Positions 29,278 through 39,102 are shown, counted from the stretch's first letter. The stretch is 64,000 bases of DNA from Glutamicibacter nicotianae (GCF_006539525.1 NZ_BJNE01000004.1:180876-244875); one strand, 5' to 3'. Notes: a model not told the origin generated them from the sequence alone. Numbers and translations are program-made.

Positions 29278-29405
29278 TGGATCTCCTGTTCAGCCACAAT
29301 CAAGGATGGAAAACTTTCGGTTCTCCATGATGCTTTCATCGTAGAATAGAGTTCGAAACTAGACGACAAGAACTGAACTTTTCAAAAGAATTGAGTTGAT
29401 CAATC

Positions 29406-29891
29406 GTGCGGGATTCATTATGGAAGGTTCAAGGCGACGCCCTGCCGAATCCTGTTCGTGTCGACGAAACGGATTTGTCCATCCTTGCCGAGCTGAGCAA
29501 GGACGCGCGGATCGCCAACAACCTCCTGGCAGCAAAGGTCGGCCTGGCTCCCTCCACCTGCTTGGGTCGGGTCAAGGCCCTCTCCAAGGCGGGGGTGATC
29601 ACCGGCTACCATGCAGCGATCAATGAGCGGCTGCTTGGCGTTGCCGTCAACGCCATGATTTCCGTTGTGGTCTCCTCCGCTGCCCGGGACCGCCTGCTGT
29701 CCTCGGCGCATCAGCTCAAGGAGCTCGCCGAGGTCAAGGAAGTCTTCGTTCTCGGCGGCTCGCCGGATTTGCTGGTGCGCGTGGCGACCCGGAGCATCGA
29801 AGACCTGCGGGCATTCGTGGCCACGCACTTGGGGTCCAACCGTGCGTTCGCCTCCACCCAGACGGTCATCATCTTCGAGCATTTGGCCTAG
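29406..29891 (+). CDS. Lrp/AsnC-family regulator (KynR-like by context)
   Basis: 161 residues from a GTG. The AsnC helix-turn-helix covers about 20-65 (VDETDLSILAELSKDARIANNLLAAKVGLAPSTCLGRVKAL), followed by the ligand-binding RAM/ACT-like domain with GGSPDLLVRVATRS. It is divergent from kynU across 128 bases containing a CTTTTCAAAAG palindrome (29378-29388). Kynurenine-sensing AsnC proteins next to kynU are known as KynR, so this is the probable local activator. Confidence 0.85.
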   Translation: MRDSLWKVQGDALPNPVRVDETDLSILAELSKDARIANNLLAAKVGLAPSTCLGRVKALSKAGVITGYHAAINERLLGVAVNAMISVVVSSAARDRLLSSAHQLKELAEVKEVFVLGGSPDLLVRVATRSIEDLRAFVATHLGSNRAFASTQTVIIFEHLA

Positions 29892-29923
29892 CGCCGGGAG
29901 GCTTTTGTCATCTAACGGCATCT

Positions 29924-29955
29924 CTCATCTGGATCTCATTTATTTCAGCCACAAT
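29924..29955 (+). promoter_or_regulatory. Direct-repeat activator site and leaderless promoter
   Basis: Two 11-bp units, CTCATCTGGAT (29924-29934) and CTCATTTATTT (29935-29945), lie head to tail, the layout used by OmpR-type response regulators. CACAAT (29950-29955) could be the -10 box, putting the start near 29962, at the ATG at 29963. A similar pair lies before the VTC operon at 34035-34056. Confidence 0.5.
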
Positions 29956-29962
29956 GAAAAAC

Positions 29963-30388
29963 ATGGGAAAGGAAGCTTTGCGCCGTGTCTTTGCGACGAT
30001 CGCTGTCGTGACAGTCGTATGCCTGGGCGCGTTCGGAATCAGCCAAGCCTTGGAAGGCCCGGCGGACCAAGACCTCGGTGAAGGGTTCATCTTCGAAGAA
30101 GCCACCCCTGCTCCGACCAGCAGCACCCCCAACGGCCCATCCTCCTCGCCTTCCGCCTCGGCGACCGAATCCCCGAAGCCGTCGTCCAGCCCGAGCAGCT
30201 CGAAAAAGCCGGAGCCTTCGGAGAAACCCAAGCCGAGCGCTACTCCCAAGCCGAAACCGAAACCTGCTCCGCCACCCCCGCCGAAGAAGACCGTCGTCCC
30301 ATTGCCTCCATCCGGCAACCAGTACGACGATGATGACGACGATGACGACGACTACGAAGAAGCCGACGACGACGGTGACGATGACTAG
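29963..30388 (+). CDS. Membrane-anchored protein with Pro/Ser/Lys linker and poly-Asp tail
   Basis: About 141 residues from the ATG at 29963 (29954 is an alternative; neither has a Shine-Dalgarno site). One N-terminal hydrophobic segment (VFATIAVVTVVCLGAFGI) anchors it. A long low-complexity Ser/Pro/Lys linker should span the wall. The end contains nine consecutive Asp then YEEADDDGDDD, so it should present a dense negative charge outside the cell. The stop overlaps the histidine kinase start by 8 bases. A role as a cation-binding or accessory sensor for that kinase is inferred, not demonstrated. Confidence 0.75.
   Translation: MGKEALRRVFATIAVVTVVCLGAFGISQALEGPADQDLGEGFIFEEATPAPTSSTPNGPSSSPSASATESPKPSSSPSSSKKPEPSEKPKPSATPKPKPKPAPPPPPKKTVVPLPPSGNQYDDDDDDDDDYEEADDDGDDD
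30326..30352 (+). repeat. In-frame GAY trinucleotide run encoding nine Asp
   Basis: Nine successive GAC/GAT codons. Slippage in whole codons would change tail length without a frameshift, so the number may differ between strains. Confidence 0.8.
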
Positions 30389-31829
30389 CTCACCCGAACG
30401 CCGGTGGTCCATCCGGGCCCGGGTGCTGACCGGCATGATGCTGCTCGTGGGCCTGGCCCTGCTGGTGGCGGGCACCGCAAGCTTTGCCGTGCAGCGCCAC
30501 GAACTGAACGAACGCCTCGACGAGTCATTGACCCGCACCGTCAAGGAATTCAAAGTCCTCACCGAAACCGGTGTCGACCCGCGGACCATGGAGCGCTTCA
30601 AGCACGCTGAGGACCTGCTGTACATCGCCATGCAGCGCACCCTGCCGTCGCCGAAGCAGGGCATGCTCGCACTGGTTGGCAACAAGGTGCGCTGGACCGC
30701 ACCGGATATCGTCAATACCCGGCTGGAAGATGATCCGGAGTTCCTCGAATGGGCCAGAACCGTCCAGGATGCCAACCATATCCGCCTGGGAACTGTAGAC
30801 ACGGACATCACTACCTATCGCGCAGTGGTCGTTCCGGTCAGCCTTCCTGCCGACCATGAGCACGGCGCCTTCGTGCTGGCCTACGACTACTCGGCCGAGG
30901 CCATCGCCAACGACCGCAACTTCATGATCTACGCCGCCGTCGGCGGCTCGGTCATGCTCGTCGCCGCGCTGGCCGCCTGGCTGGTGGTGGGACGGATGCT
31001 CGACCCGATTCGCCGCCTGCAAACCACCGCACAGCAGATTTCCGAGACCGATGTCTCCCAGCGCATCGAGGTTTCCGGAAATGACGAGTTCGCCGAATTG
31101 ACCGTCACTGTCAACGAGATGCTGGACCGCTTGGAAGGCGCGCTGAGCTCGCAGCGTCAGCTGCTCGATGATGTCGGGCACGAATTGCGCACGCCGGTGA
31201 CGATCATCAACGGGCATCTGGAACTGATGGACCCCAGCGATCCAGAAGATGTCGGGCAGAGCCGCGATATCGCCATGGACGAGCTCGGGCGCATGTCCTT
31301 GCTGATCAACGACCTGGTGACCCTGGCGAAATCCAACCGCATGGACTTCCTCCAGGTTGAGCCGACGGAAGTCGGCAAGCTGCTGGACGACATCCTCGAC
31401 AAGGCTCGTGGCCTGGGACCGCGCCAGTGGCGCGTCGACTACCGCACCGAAGCCACCGTGTCGCTCGACCCGGTCCGGACCACCCAGGCCATGCTGCAGC
31501 TGTGCGCCAATGCGGTGAAGTTCTCGGCCGAGGGCAGCCGCATCGGCTTGGGCAACGAGATTGTCCGCGATGGCCAGGGCAACACCACCTTGCGCTGGTG
31601 GGTTTCCGATGCGGGCGTGGGCATCCAGGCCGAAGATCTTGAACGCATTTTCGAGCGCTTTGGACGTGGCCAGAACTCTGTGCGTTCCTCCGGTTCCGGC
31701 CTGGGGCTGAACATCGTGCAGGCCATCGCTGAAACCCACGGCGGGCGAGTGTGGGTGAATTCGGAGCATGGCAAGGGATCCACGTTCTACATTGACATGC
31801 CGTTGTCGACTGGAAGCAAGGAAGCATGA
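30381..31829 (+). CDS. Sensor histidine kinase
   Basis: 482 residues from the ATG at 30381, overlapping the acidic protein gene. TM1 is at about 14-37 and an extracellular sensor domain at about 38-180. TM2 is at about 181-204 and HAMP at about 205-257. The dimerisation/phosphoacceptor motif DDVGHELRTPVT holds His267. The ATPase domain includes CANAVKFS (N box), SDAGVGI (G1) and GSGLGLNIV (G2). All catalytic boxes are intact. The stop overlaps the response regulator start, so the pair is co-translated. The signal is unknown. Confidence 0.94.
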   Translation: MTSSPERRWSIRARVLTGMMLLVGLALLVAGTASFAVQRHELNERLDESLTRTVKEFKVLTETGVDPRTMERFKHAEDLLYIAMQRTLPSPKQGMLALVGNKVRWTAPDIVNTRLEDDPEFLEWARTVQDANHIRLGTVDTDITTYRAVVVPVSLPADHEHGAFVLAYDYSAEAIANDRNFMIYAAVGGSVMLVAALAAWLVVGRMLDPIRRLQTTAQQISETDVSQRIEVSGNDEFAELTVTVNEMLDRLEGALSSQRQLLDDVGHELRTPVTIINGHLELMDPSDPEDVGQSRDIAMDELGRMSLLINDLVTLAKSNRMDFLQVEPTEVGKLLDDILDKARGLGPRQWRVDYRTEATVSLDPVRTTQAMLQLCANAVKFSAEGSRIGLGNEIVRDGQGNTTLRWWVSDAGVGIQAEDLERIFERFGRGQNSVRSSGSGLGLNIVQAIAETHGGRVWVNSEHGKGSTFYIDMPLSTGSKEA

Positions 31830-32494
31830 GCCAGATACTGATTATTGAAGATGAGCCGCGCATCAGTTCGTTCGTTGCCAAGGGGCTGCGTGCCGCGGGA
31901 CTGACCTCATCCATCGCGGAAACCGGGCATGACGGTTTCAGCCAGGCCATTGAAGGCGACCATGAGCTGATCATCCTCGATCTAGGCCTGCCCGATGAGG
32001 ACGGATTCTCGGTGCTGCGCCGCCTGCGCGCCGCGCAGATCGATACGCCGGTAATCATCCTGACCGCGCGCGGCAGCGTGGAAGACACGGTCGCCGGCCT
32101 GCAGAACGGCGCCGATGACTACATGGCCAAGCCGTTCCACTTCGACGAGCTGCTGGCCCGCGTACGCCTGCGCCTTCGCTCGGAGGACAATGCCCCCGAG
32201 GTGTCTTCGCTGACCCACGAGAACCTGCATATGGATTTGCTGCGCCGCCGCGTGACGGTCGATGAACGCGAGGTCGACCTGTCGGCACGCGAGTTCGCGC
32301 TGGCCGAAGCGTTCTTGCGCAACCCCGGACAGGTGCTCAGCCGGGAGCAGCTGCTGTCCCGGGTCTGGGGGTACGACTTCGATCCCGGATCCAACGTGGT
32401 GGACGTGTATGTCCGCTACCTGCGCAACAAGCTCGGCACTGAACGCTTTGAGACGGTTCGCGGATTCGGCTACCGTCTCGCCTCGGAGCGGTAG
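31826..32494 (+). CDS. OmpR-family response regulator
   Basis: 222 residues. The receiver domain (1-120) has the acidic pocket IEDE, phospho-acceptor Asp52 in LIILDLGLPDEDG, and Lys102 in MAKPF. The C-terminal winged helix (about 130-222) ends in SNVVDVYVRYLRNKLG followed by TVRGFGYRL. This type binds 11-bp direct repeats as a dimer, matching the repeats before its own operon and before the converging VTC operon. Confidence 0.95.
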   Translation: MSQILIIEDEPRISSFVAKGLRAAGLTSSIAETGHDGFSQAIEGDHELIILDLGLPDEDGFSVLRRLRAAQIDTPVIILTARGSVEDTVAGLQNGADDYMAKPFHFDELLARVRLRLRSEDNAPEVSSLTHENLHMDLLRRRVTVDEREVDLSAREFALAEAFLRNPGQVLSREQLLSRVWGYDFDPGSNVVDVYVRYLRNKLGTERFETVRGFGYRLASER

Positions 32495-32512
32495 CCGAAT
32501 CCGCTGCCGGTG

Positions 32513-33331
32513 CTAGCGCAGCGCCGGGTCCGGGACGAAGCTCTGCTGCAGCAGCCGGCTCCAGCGGTTGGCCGGCAGCTGCGGGTTCAGCAGCGCAATG
32601 CCGATGCAGTACTTGGACATCGACACCTCGCGGATGCCCAGCTCTGCCAGGGCCTGGTCCGAAACGCCGCGGCCGTCGGCTGACTTGGTCTCCACGACAA
32701 TCAGGTCCGGCCCGTCGACTTTCGCCTCGCCATGGGCGTATTCCAGCTCGACATCGCAGGTCAGCCGTTCACCATCGATCGGGTTCACGAACGTCGCGCG
32801 GCGGTAGGCGCTGTCCAGGACCGGCTGCAATTGGGGTGCCTCCTGCCCGTACTCGCTGCGCAGCACCGATTCGAGGAATTCCCGGTTTTCCTTGGTCAGT
32901 TCGCCAGCAGTGTCCAGGTCCTGCTCTACACGGTGCTTCACCGTGGCGCCACGCAGCCCCTTGGTCTTGATCTCGAACATCGACAGCCCGGTGTCCGCAT
33001 AGGTGCGCGAGCGCACCTTGTAGCGCCGGCGCCGGCCCTGGCGGTGGGCGCGGTACTGGTCGTAGTCCTCGGTGTCGAAATACACCGATTCGTAGCGGAA
33101 GGTGCGCCGGCCGTCGATCTGCATGATCTTGAACTGGTCGCCCAAGCGCTCGGATAGCGCGGTGAATTCCTCCGGGGTCAGCAGGAACTTCTTGTCGACG
33201 CGGGTCTGCAGCGCGGCTTCGGAGATCACATCTTCGAGGCTGATTGGCTCCCGGCCGATGACGGCTGCCTCCAGAGCCGCCCTGGCTTGGGAGGAGGCGA
33301 GGTCCATACGCTTGTCGGCAAGGGCAGTCAT
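32513..33331 (-). CDS. VTC-domain polyphosphate polymerase-like protein
   Basis: 272 residues from the ATG at 33331, which overlaps the preceding stop as TGATG; a GTG at 33340 is possible. The tunnel-fold signature is clear: RVDKKFLL (about 44-51), YESVYFDTEDYDQYRAHRQGR, KVRSRTY, FEIKTKG and the late VVETKS and SMSKYCIG strands give the basic and acidic residues of VTC4-like domains. Such proteins in bacteria are thought to make or bind polyphosphate. Pairing with DUF4956 is a known conserved arrangement; CotH, often a third partner, is absent. Confidence 0.87.
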   Translation of the reverse strand: MTALADKRMDLASSQARAALEAAVIGREPISLEDVISEAALQTRVDKKFLLTPEEFTALSERLGDQFKIMQIDGRRTFRYESVYFDTEDYDQYRAHRQGRRRRYKVRSRTYADTGLSMFEIKTKGLRGATVKHRVEQDLDTAGELTKENREFLESVLRSEYGQEAPQLQPVLDSAYRRATFVNPIDGERLTCDVELEYAHGEAKVDGPDLIVVETKSADGRGVSDQALAELGIREVSMSKYCIGIALLNPQLPANRWSRLLQQSFVPDPALR

Positions 33332-33999
33332 CAAGACCACGACCCCTGCTTCGCTCCGTTCTGCGTGGCCGGGGCGGACTGGCTGTTGGCCAGTTCATAG
33401 GTGCCGGAGAAGCTCTCGGAGGCGCTGGCCTTGGACGCAGGCTTGCTGCCGGCGGCGTTGGTGCGGAAGCGGACATCGACGATGGTCAGGTCGCGCACCA
33501 TGTCCAGCTCGACAACCACGGTTCGCAGCACCTTGGCATCCAGCAGTTCTTCAAGCGCGGCCTGCAGGTCGACCTTCTTCGGGTAGGCGCGTTCCAGGGT
33601 CACGGTCTGGCGTTCGGTGCGCGGGGCGAAGCTCGGGTGGTCGGCAAGGAACATCACCAGAACCAGGGCCGCGGTCGCTGCCGGAGCCAGCCATGCAGGT
33701 TCCGGGTGCAGGCCGTTGACCAAGCCGATGGCCAGCGAGATGAAGTAGTAGGCCACTTCTTCCTGGGTCAAGGTGTCGGACCGAAGGCGGATGATCGAGA
33801 GGATGCCGAAGAGGCCGAGACCCAGCCCCATGCCCGCACCGCTGCCCGAGAGCAGCAAGGTGACGGCGAAGATGCCCATGCTCAAGGCGATGTAGGCCAG
33901 CACGAGGTCGCGGCGGAAGTGGCGGCGGAAGTATACGAAGTACACGAGAACCGTAATGCCGATGATGTTGGAGCCCAGTCCCATCCAGAATGACAACAT
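33331..33999 (-). CDS. DUF4956 membrane protein
   Basis: 222 residues with four hydrophobic segments in the first 110 residues and a soluble C-terminal half. The motif block FGILSIIRLRSDTLTQEEVAYYFISLAIGLVNG is the DUF4956 hallmark. The ATG is preceded by AAAGGGAGAG. It is translationally coupled to the VTC-domain gene, so the two probably form one membrane complex in which this protein is the integral part. A serine/asparagine-rich tail ends the protein. Confidence 0.88.
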   Translation of the reverse strand: MLSFWMGLGSNIIGITVLVYFVYFRRHFRRDLVLAYIALSMGIFAVTLLLSGSGAGMGLGLGLFGILSIIRLRSDTLTQEEVAYYFISLAIGLVNGLHPEPAWLAPAATAALVLVMFLADHPSFAPRTERQTVTLERAYPKKVDLQAALEELLDAKVLRTVVVELDMVRDLTIVDVRFRTNAAGSKPASKASASESFSGTYELANSQSAPATQNGAKQGSWS

Positions 34000-34034
34000 T
34001 GCTCTCCCTTTCGAAGACGTGAGGTGATGATCTC

Positions 34035-34056
34035 TTCGAAATGAACTTTAGGTGAA
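34035..34056 (-). promoter_or_regulatory. Direct-repeat site before the VTC/DUF4956 operon
   Basis: On the minus strand TTCACCTAAAG (34056-34046) and TTCATTTCGAA (34045-34035) are 11-bp direct repeats. They resemble the pair at 29924-29945 (shared pattern YTCAYCTRRAK then YTCATTT) and also the GTTCACC units of actinobacterial PHO boxes. The site ends 35 bases before the DUF4956 start. Confidence 0.5.
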
Positions 34057-34185
34057 CTAGATGAGTCCGGAAGTAGAACAACATGAGAACGCCCTCATGT
34101 TTCTTAATGAGTCATGACCTGCCGATTTGCTGTTTGTTGAAGGTGACGACGAGACCTTCGCAGGGTTGGAAGCGTGCGTTAAATA

Positions 34186-34228
34186 CCGCTCGGCGGCTCT
34201 TCTCCTTGCGAGAAGAGCCGCCGAGCGG
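34186..34228 (-). terminator. Terminator of the fba-DUF3151 operon
   Basis: A perfect 19-bp stem (34186-34204 with 34210-34228) and five-base loop, followed by TATTT on the minus strand. It starts 15 bases beyond the DUF3151 stop. Confidence 0.9.
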
Positions 34229-34242
34229 TGTTGCGAAATTGG

Positions 34243-34659
34243 CTACTTGCCGGCTTCGATTTCAGCCTTGGCGGTAGCATCCGAGTCGTTCAGGAACTTG
34301 CCGATGCGCTCGACTTCCTCGGTCTCCCCGATGGCAGCAGCCGCCCGGCCCAGCGCATACAGCGAGCGCAGGAAGCCGCGGTTCGGCTCGTGGCGCCAAG
34401 GCACCGGGCCCTGTCCGCGCCAGCCGGCCTTGCGCAGCGAGTCCAGGCCGCGGTGGTAGCCCACGCGTGCGAACGCATAGGACTCCACGATGCGGCCTTC
34501 GTTATGCGCTTCGTTGGCAAGCAGTGCCCAAGCCAGTGACGAGGCAGGGAATTTTGCCGCCAAGTCCGCGGCTTCGTCCCCGGCTTCGTGGCGTGCCAGC
34601 ACTTCGGTTTCTTCCGGAAGCAGGGTTTCCGGGATGCCCAGCAGGTTTTCGCCGACCAT
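34243..34659 (-). CDS. DUF3151 family protein
   Basis: 138 residues, soluble. Family-typical segments are LLPEETEVLARHEAG, FPASSLAWALLANEAH, ESYAFARVGYHRGLDSLRKAGWRGQGPVPW and NRGFLRSLYALGRAA. DUF3151 is an actinobacterial family that is very often next to fructose-bisphosphate aldolase, as here (2-base gap). The function is unknown; TPR-like helices suggest a protein-binding role. Confidence 0.9.
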   Translation of the reverse strand: MVGENLLGIPETLLPEETEVLARHEAGDEAADLAAKFPASSLAWALLANEAHNEGRIVESYAFARVGYHRGLDSLRKAGWRGQGPVPWRHEPNRGFLRSLYALGRAAAAIGETEEVERIGKFLNDSDATAKAEIEAGK

Positions 34660-34661
34660 GG

Positions 34662-35684
<1,023 letters not shown>

Positions 35685-35820
35685 GCTTCACTCCTGGTGA
35701 TTAGCGAGGTTACGCGTCTCCATTGACGGCGGTTCGCCATCCATCCTATCGGCTATGGCACTGTCTGAGTCCTAAATCTCAGATCGTGACACGGGGATTT
35801 CCGAGGTTTACGGCAAAGCG

Positions 35821-35865
35821 AACGGCCAACCCAGACGAGAACTAGTCTCATGACAGTTGGCCGTT
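35821..35865 (-). terminator. Hairpin downstream of the M23 peptidase gene
   Basis: A 10-bp inverted repeat (35821-35830 with 35856-35865) enclosing a smaller one. It lies 16 bases beyond the peptidase stop; CGCTTTG follows on the minus strand. Confidence 0.6.
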
Positions 35866-35880
35866 GGCTTATTGCGTTCT

Positions 35881-37278
35881 TTATTCGTTTGTTGCGCTCT
35901 GGGAACTGCTTCCCGATGGAGCCACCTGCGTGGTGCCCGTTGTGCTTGGAGCTGGCGCCGAGCTCGTGGACGCATTCGGAGTTTCGCTTCCGGTTGACGT
36001 CGGCTTCGAGGAATCCGTTTCAGCCTCAGGAGCTGGCGTCGTTGGAGACTTCTCGACCGAACCTTTTTCTTCCTTGGGTCCCTCAGTGGGCGCGGGGGCT
36101 GTTGTCTCAGGAGCAGTCGTTTCAGGCTCCGTAGGCGAGCTCTCGTCAGGGCTCGTCGAACTCTCTGGGCTCTGCGACTCGCTTGGGCTCGTCGACGCGT
36201 CCGGACTCTTGGAGCTATCCGGGCTTTTCGAGCCGTCAGGGCTCTGCGAGCCATCGGGCGACTGGGAACCGCTTGGGGATTCGCTCTCGCTTGGCGACGG
36301 GCGCTTCGTTTCCGATGGGGTCGGTTTCGGCCGAGGAATGACTGGAGTATCGTCCTCGGGAACGATCACATCTGGATCCGGGCCGCTTGGAGCGCGATCT
36401 GGCGTCTGGGAGCCGTTGCCCTTCGGAGCGGTGCCGGCGTTGACCGTCAGGCGCTGCGAATTAATCATTGCCTGACGCTGTCCAGGAATGGTTGGCAGGT
36501 AGTTGCGCGGATCGTGCCAACGGCCATCGATGATGACCTCGAAGTGCACATGGCAACCGGTCGAGTTGCCGGTAGTGCCGGCCAAGGCAATCAGCTCGCC
36601 CTGTTCGACCCGCTGCCCCACCTTGGCAATCAACTTTGAATTGTGGCTGTAGCCAGTCTGGACATTGCTGCCGTGATCAATAGTCACACGCATGCCTGAG
36701 TGGCCTGCCCATGAGGATACGGTGACCGTTCCAGCCTCGGAAGCGTAAACGGGCGAGCCGCAGGCAATCGGGTAGTCCTGGCCGATGTGGATCTGGTTGC
36801 CCGGACCGGTTGGGTTGGCACGCCAGCCGTAGGGGCTGGAAATCTTGCGCGTCTTGACCGGGTGCATCAGCTGCAGGTCGCCAGGCAGCTTGCCCAGTTC
36901 ACCTACCATGCCGGCGAGCAATGCGGAGGATTCGTTGTCATCGCCGGATGCTTCGGATTCAGCATCAGCGCCATCGATCATGCCCACTGGACGTCCGTCA
37001 ATTGCCAGTTCCTTGCCGGAACCGCCGAAGGCATTCAGTGGAGCGTCGGCGCTGACATAGACAGGCCCGTTGAACATCGACGGATCAGCGACAGCGTCGA
37101 TGCCTACGGGGATATTTCCCTGCCTGGTATCTCCGACCTGCGCCATGATTGGGATCGCCAAGGCTCCTGTCAGCCCGAGCGCAGCGACGATAGAAGTCGA
37201 CCATATAACCAATGGTTTCCTGCGTCGCGGCAAACCCGGCAACAACAAGTCGTGGTTCACTTGATGACGTCGTTTCAC
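35881..37278 (-). CDS. M23-family peptidoglycan endopeptidase with Ser/Pro/Thr-rich tail
   Basis: 465 residues from a GTG at 37278, after GGGAGAGGGCGG. A basic N-terminus and one hydrophobic segment (STSIVAALGLTGALAIPIMA) direct export. The M23/LytM domain lies in the middle: SSPYGWRANP, NQIHIGQDYPIACGSPV with the first zinc His and Asp, and GCHVHFEVIIDG with the catalytic and second zinc His. The last 160 residues are low-complexity with SxSPD-type repeats (SQSPDGSKSPDSSKSPD), a likely wall-spanning region. It should cut peptide bridges in the wall. Confidence 0.9.
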   Translation of the reverse strand: MKRRHQVNHDLLLPGLPRRRKPLVIWSTSIVAALGLTGALAIPIMAQVGDTRQGNIPVGIDAVADPSMFNGPVYVSADAPLNAFGGSGKELAIDGRPVGMIDGADAESEASGDDNESSALLAGMVGELGKLPGDLQLMHPVKTRKISSPYGWRANPTGPGNQIHIGQDYPIACGSPVYASEAGTVTVSSWAGHSGMRVTIDHGSNVQTGYSHNSKLIAKVGQRVEQGELIALAGTTGNSTGCHVHFEVIIDGRWHDPRNYLPTIPGQRQAMINSQRLTVNAGTAPKGNGSQTPDRAPSGPDPDVIVPEDDTPVIPRPKPTPSETKRPSPSESESPSGSQSPDGSQSPDGSKSPDSSKSPDASTSPSESQSPESSTSPDESSPTEPETTAPETTAPAPTEGPKEEKGSVEKSPTTPAPEAETDSSKPTSTGSETPNASTSSAPAPSTTGTTQVAPSGSSSQSATNE

Positions 37279-37383
37279 GACCGCCCTCTCCCAGATCACA
37301 TTTTCATAACCAAAATCCAGCGTAGGCCGAAAATGGTAACTAATCCAGATGCTCGACTAAACTCGCCAGTATTAAATTTCCAG

Positions 37384-38040
37384 TTAACCTACTTTTTGCC
37401 CAAACACGTGCCTGCGCACCCATGCGTGCATGGCAATCCCGGCGGCGGAAGCCGCATTGATTGAACGAGTCGACCCGAACTGCTCGATGGACAAGGTGTC
37501 CTTGGCCGCGGCATGGACTTCCGGGCTGAGTCCGGGACCTTCTTGCCCGAAGACCAGCACGCAGTTCTTCGGAAGATCGTAGGTTTCCAATGGAACGGAA
37601 TCCGGGAAGATATCGATGCCCAGAATGGTCAGCCCTTCGCCTTCGGCCCAGGCAACGAACTCCTCCACCGTTGCATGGTGGCGTACATGCTGGTAACGAT
37701 CCGTGACCATGGCGCCTCGCCGATTCCAGCGGCGGCGGCCGATGATATGTACTTCCTTGGCCAAGAAGGCATTGGCGCTGCGCACCACAGTGCCGATGTT
37801 CATATCGTGCTGCCAGTTTTCAATCGCGATATGGAAATCGTGGCGGCGTTCGTCAAGATCAGCAATGATGGCGTCCATCGTCCAGTAGCGGTATTTGTCC
37901 GCGACGTTGCGCCGGTCGCCCTCGGCAAGCAGCTGCGGATCGTATCTTCCGTCGGTAGGCAGCTCCCCTTCCCAGGGGCCCACACCGATGACATGCTGCG
38001 CACCGGGATCATTCACTGGTTCATGCGTTTCTTCGTTCAC
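37384..38040 (-). CDS. TrmH/SpoU-family RNA methyltransferase
   Basis: 218 residues with the SPOUT knot motifs: motif 1 NWQHDMNIGTVVRSANAF, motif 2 NCVLVFGQEGPGLSPEV, and motif 3 TLSIEQFGSTRSINAASAAGIAMH. These carry the SAM-binding and 2'-O-ribose methylation residues. An N-terminal extension of about 50 residues precedes the domain. The target (tRNA or rRNA) cannot be told from sequence. Apparently monocistronic. Confidence 0.9.
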   Translation of the reverse strand: MNEETHEPVNDPGAQHVIGVGPWEGELPTDGRYDPQLLAEGDRRNVADKYRYWTMDAIIADLDERRHDFHIAIENWQHDMNIGTVVRSANAFLAKEVHIIGRRRWNRRGAMVTDRYQHVRHHATVEEFVAWAEGEGLTILGIDIFPDSVPLETYDLPKNCVLVFGQEGPGLSPEVHAAAKDTLSIEQFGSTRSINAASAAGIAMHAWVRRHVFGQKVG

Positions 38041-38179
38041 AGCATTAAGCCTAGTTCGTTATGTTCGTGCCCTTGTTCACGGTGCATTTGCTCGAGCCTG
38101 TGTAATCTCTTAATAGAAGGGGATACTTTCAGTGCCGATAGCTCCCACCACATACTTTCCCAGGGAGGATCCACGCCTC

Positions 38180-39022
<843 letters not shown>

Positions 39023-39039
39023 CCTTCAGCTGACCCATG

Positions 39040-39065
39040 TAAGGCCGGGCTTTTGCCCGGCCTTA
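39040..39065 (+). terminator. Terminator after the HAD phosphatase gene
   Basis: An 11-bp GC-rich stem with TTTT loop, flanked by A and T residues, 17 bases beyond the stop. Confidence 0.85.
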
Positions 39066-39102
39066 CTGCGTTGGCGCACGGTTCCGGACGTATGCTGAGA
39101 CC

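Noticed and set aside
30078..30380. N-terminal extension of the histidine kinase across the acidic-protein gene
   Set aside because: The extra part is Arg/Pro-rich shadow translation of the Ser/Pro/Asp codons; the kinase begins cleanly at 30381 with a normal first membrane segment.
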